Below, piece after piece: positions 63,677 through 64,000 of a stretch of DNA of 64,000 nucleotides (its first letter is position 1; every line of letters begins with the position of its first letter). The stretch comes from Candidatus Heimdallarchaeota archaeon LC_2. Its GTDB lineage: Archaea > Asgardarchaeota > Heimdallarchaeia > Heimdallarchaeales > Kariarchaeaceae. The position numbers were made by a program, and so were the translations under genes. Location: NCBI GenBank assembly GCA_001940725.1, contig MDVR01000006.1, positions 88,090 to 152,089 on the forward strand, written 5' to 3'. Below the pieces are notes generated by a model, which ran no database searches, was not told where the DNA came from, and saw only the letters and a list, made by a program, of their open reading frames with translations.

Positions 63677-64000
63677 TTATGATTGCCTCTCTTCAGCTCG
63701 TTTGATTGCAGCTTGAATTAACCCCAAATAAGTAGGTACAGGCTTCCAAGGGGTACTTTTAAATTCGGGATGGTATTGTACACCAAGAAAGTATGGATGA
63801 TCTACTAGTTCTAAAGTTTCTACTAGATCAGTATAAAAACCTGTGAATTTAAGATTCCCATCTTGGAGTTTTTCAAAGTATTCTGGGTTAACTTCAAATC
63901 GGTGTCTGTGTCTTTCTTTAATCTCAGTGGCATTATATAAGGAATGAATTTTCGTATTTTCTTTAATTTTAATTAGATAGGAACCTAATCTCATGGTTCC
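63677..64000 (-). pseudogene. Inverted copy of the 3' end of CTP synthase
   Basis: The minus-strand frame repeats the last 105 codons of pyrG (from MRLGSYLIKIKENTK to KRAEERQS) with no visible change. It lacks the whole synthase domain and most of the amidotransferase domain including the Cys. As part of the fold-back structure it is probably not a separate gene copy. Confidence 0.9.

Larger units (their letters stand above)
62962..64000. repeat. Large inverted repeat (arms 62962-63406 and 63556-64000)
   Basis: The last 1 kb is a fold-back: the forward arm (end of pyrG plus start of the NurA-like gene) reads again, reverse-complemented, from 63556 to the window edge. Coordinates mirror exactly (x plus y equals 126962) with no indel, around a 149-bp non-palindromic spacer. 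The arm is at least 445 bp and may continue past the edge. Such structures are typical of amplification or read chimeras. Confidence 0.93.

Overview
The window is AT-rich and gene-dense and reads as a piece of an archaeal chromosome, most probably an Asgard archaeon of the Heimdallarchaeia type. The informational genes are archaeal: an MCM helicase overlapping a GINS subunit, Hel308, and the 5' end of a NurA-like gene. The lipid genes include a geranylgeranyl reductase and a UbiA-type prenyltransferase. The Asgard reading rests on a Ras/Rab-like GTPase with a C-terminal extension near two roadblock/longin-like proteins, a UBP-type zinc finger, two histone-deacetylase-fold enzymes and a small beta-grasp protein ending in glycines. 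The phylum assignment is inference; no rRNA or tRNA gene was found.

Layout. 1-7.5 kb: P1-family peptidase (cut by the window edge), RidA, a bacterial-type PlsY, then a three-gene operon of two divergent FtsZ/tubulin-superfamily proteins with a polytopic membrane protein between them, then pyruvate kinase. 7.7-12.6 kb: TPR/Ig-like/coiled-coil protein, beta-grasp protein, a frameshifted SRPBCC gene with its TetR regulator, and an exact 516-bp tandem triplication of the TetR promoter and 5' half. 12.6-21 kb: DNA glycosylase with a histone-H1-like lysine tail, geranylgeranyl reductase, a gene-free stretch with four stable hairpins, thiolase, TauE-type carrier, a membrane-tethered HTH protein with an exported partner, and a GIY-YIG protein. 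21-25 kb: an operon of corrinoid protein, homocysteine methyltransferase, MetH-activation-like protein and non-pyrrolysine MttB.

25-35 kb: roadblock/longin-like proteins, UbiA prenyltransferase, GTPase, two DUF3179 paralogues with matching upstream elements, a 41-residue zinc ribbon and a GH5 glycosidase. 35-46 kb: class I HDAC, MFS carrier, enoyl-CoA hydratase, alpha/beta hydrolase, a two-gene cobalamin methionine synthase, ZnF-UBP protein and a thiolase/DUF35 pair. 46-58.6 kb: two membrane proteins with PH-like repeats, IMP dehydrogenase, a lysine-tailed membrane protein, MBL hydrolase, class II HDAC, a heme-copper-oxidase/NnrS-like membrane protein, Hel308 and an MDR oxidoreductase. 58.8-64 kb: MCM, GINS, CTP synthase and the start of a NurA-like gene, after which the sequence folds back on itself as an inverted repeat running to the window edge, probably a chimera.

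The two strongest leads are the FtsZ-like/membrane/FtsZ-like operon (1924-5860) and the corrinoid operon (21262-24902), which looks able to move methyl groups from a quaternary amine to homocysteine without folate. Two enzymes, pyruvate kinase and the second thiolase, lack any AUG/GUG/UUG codon at their conserved N terminus, and both have an AUU codon just after a stop and a Shine-Dalgarno-like sequence.
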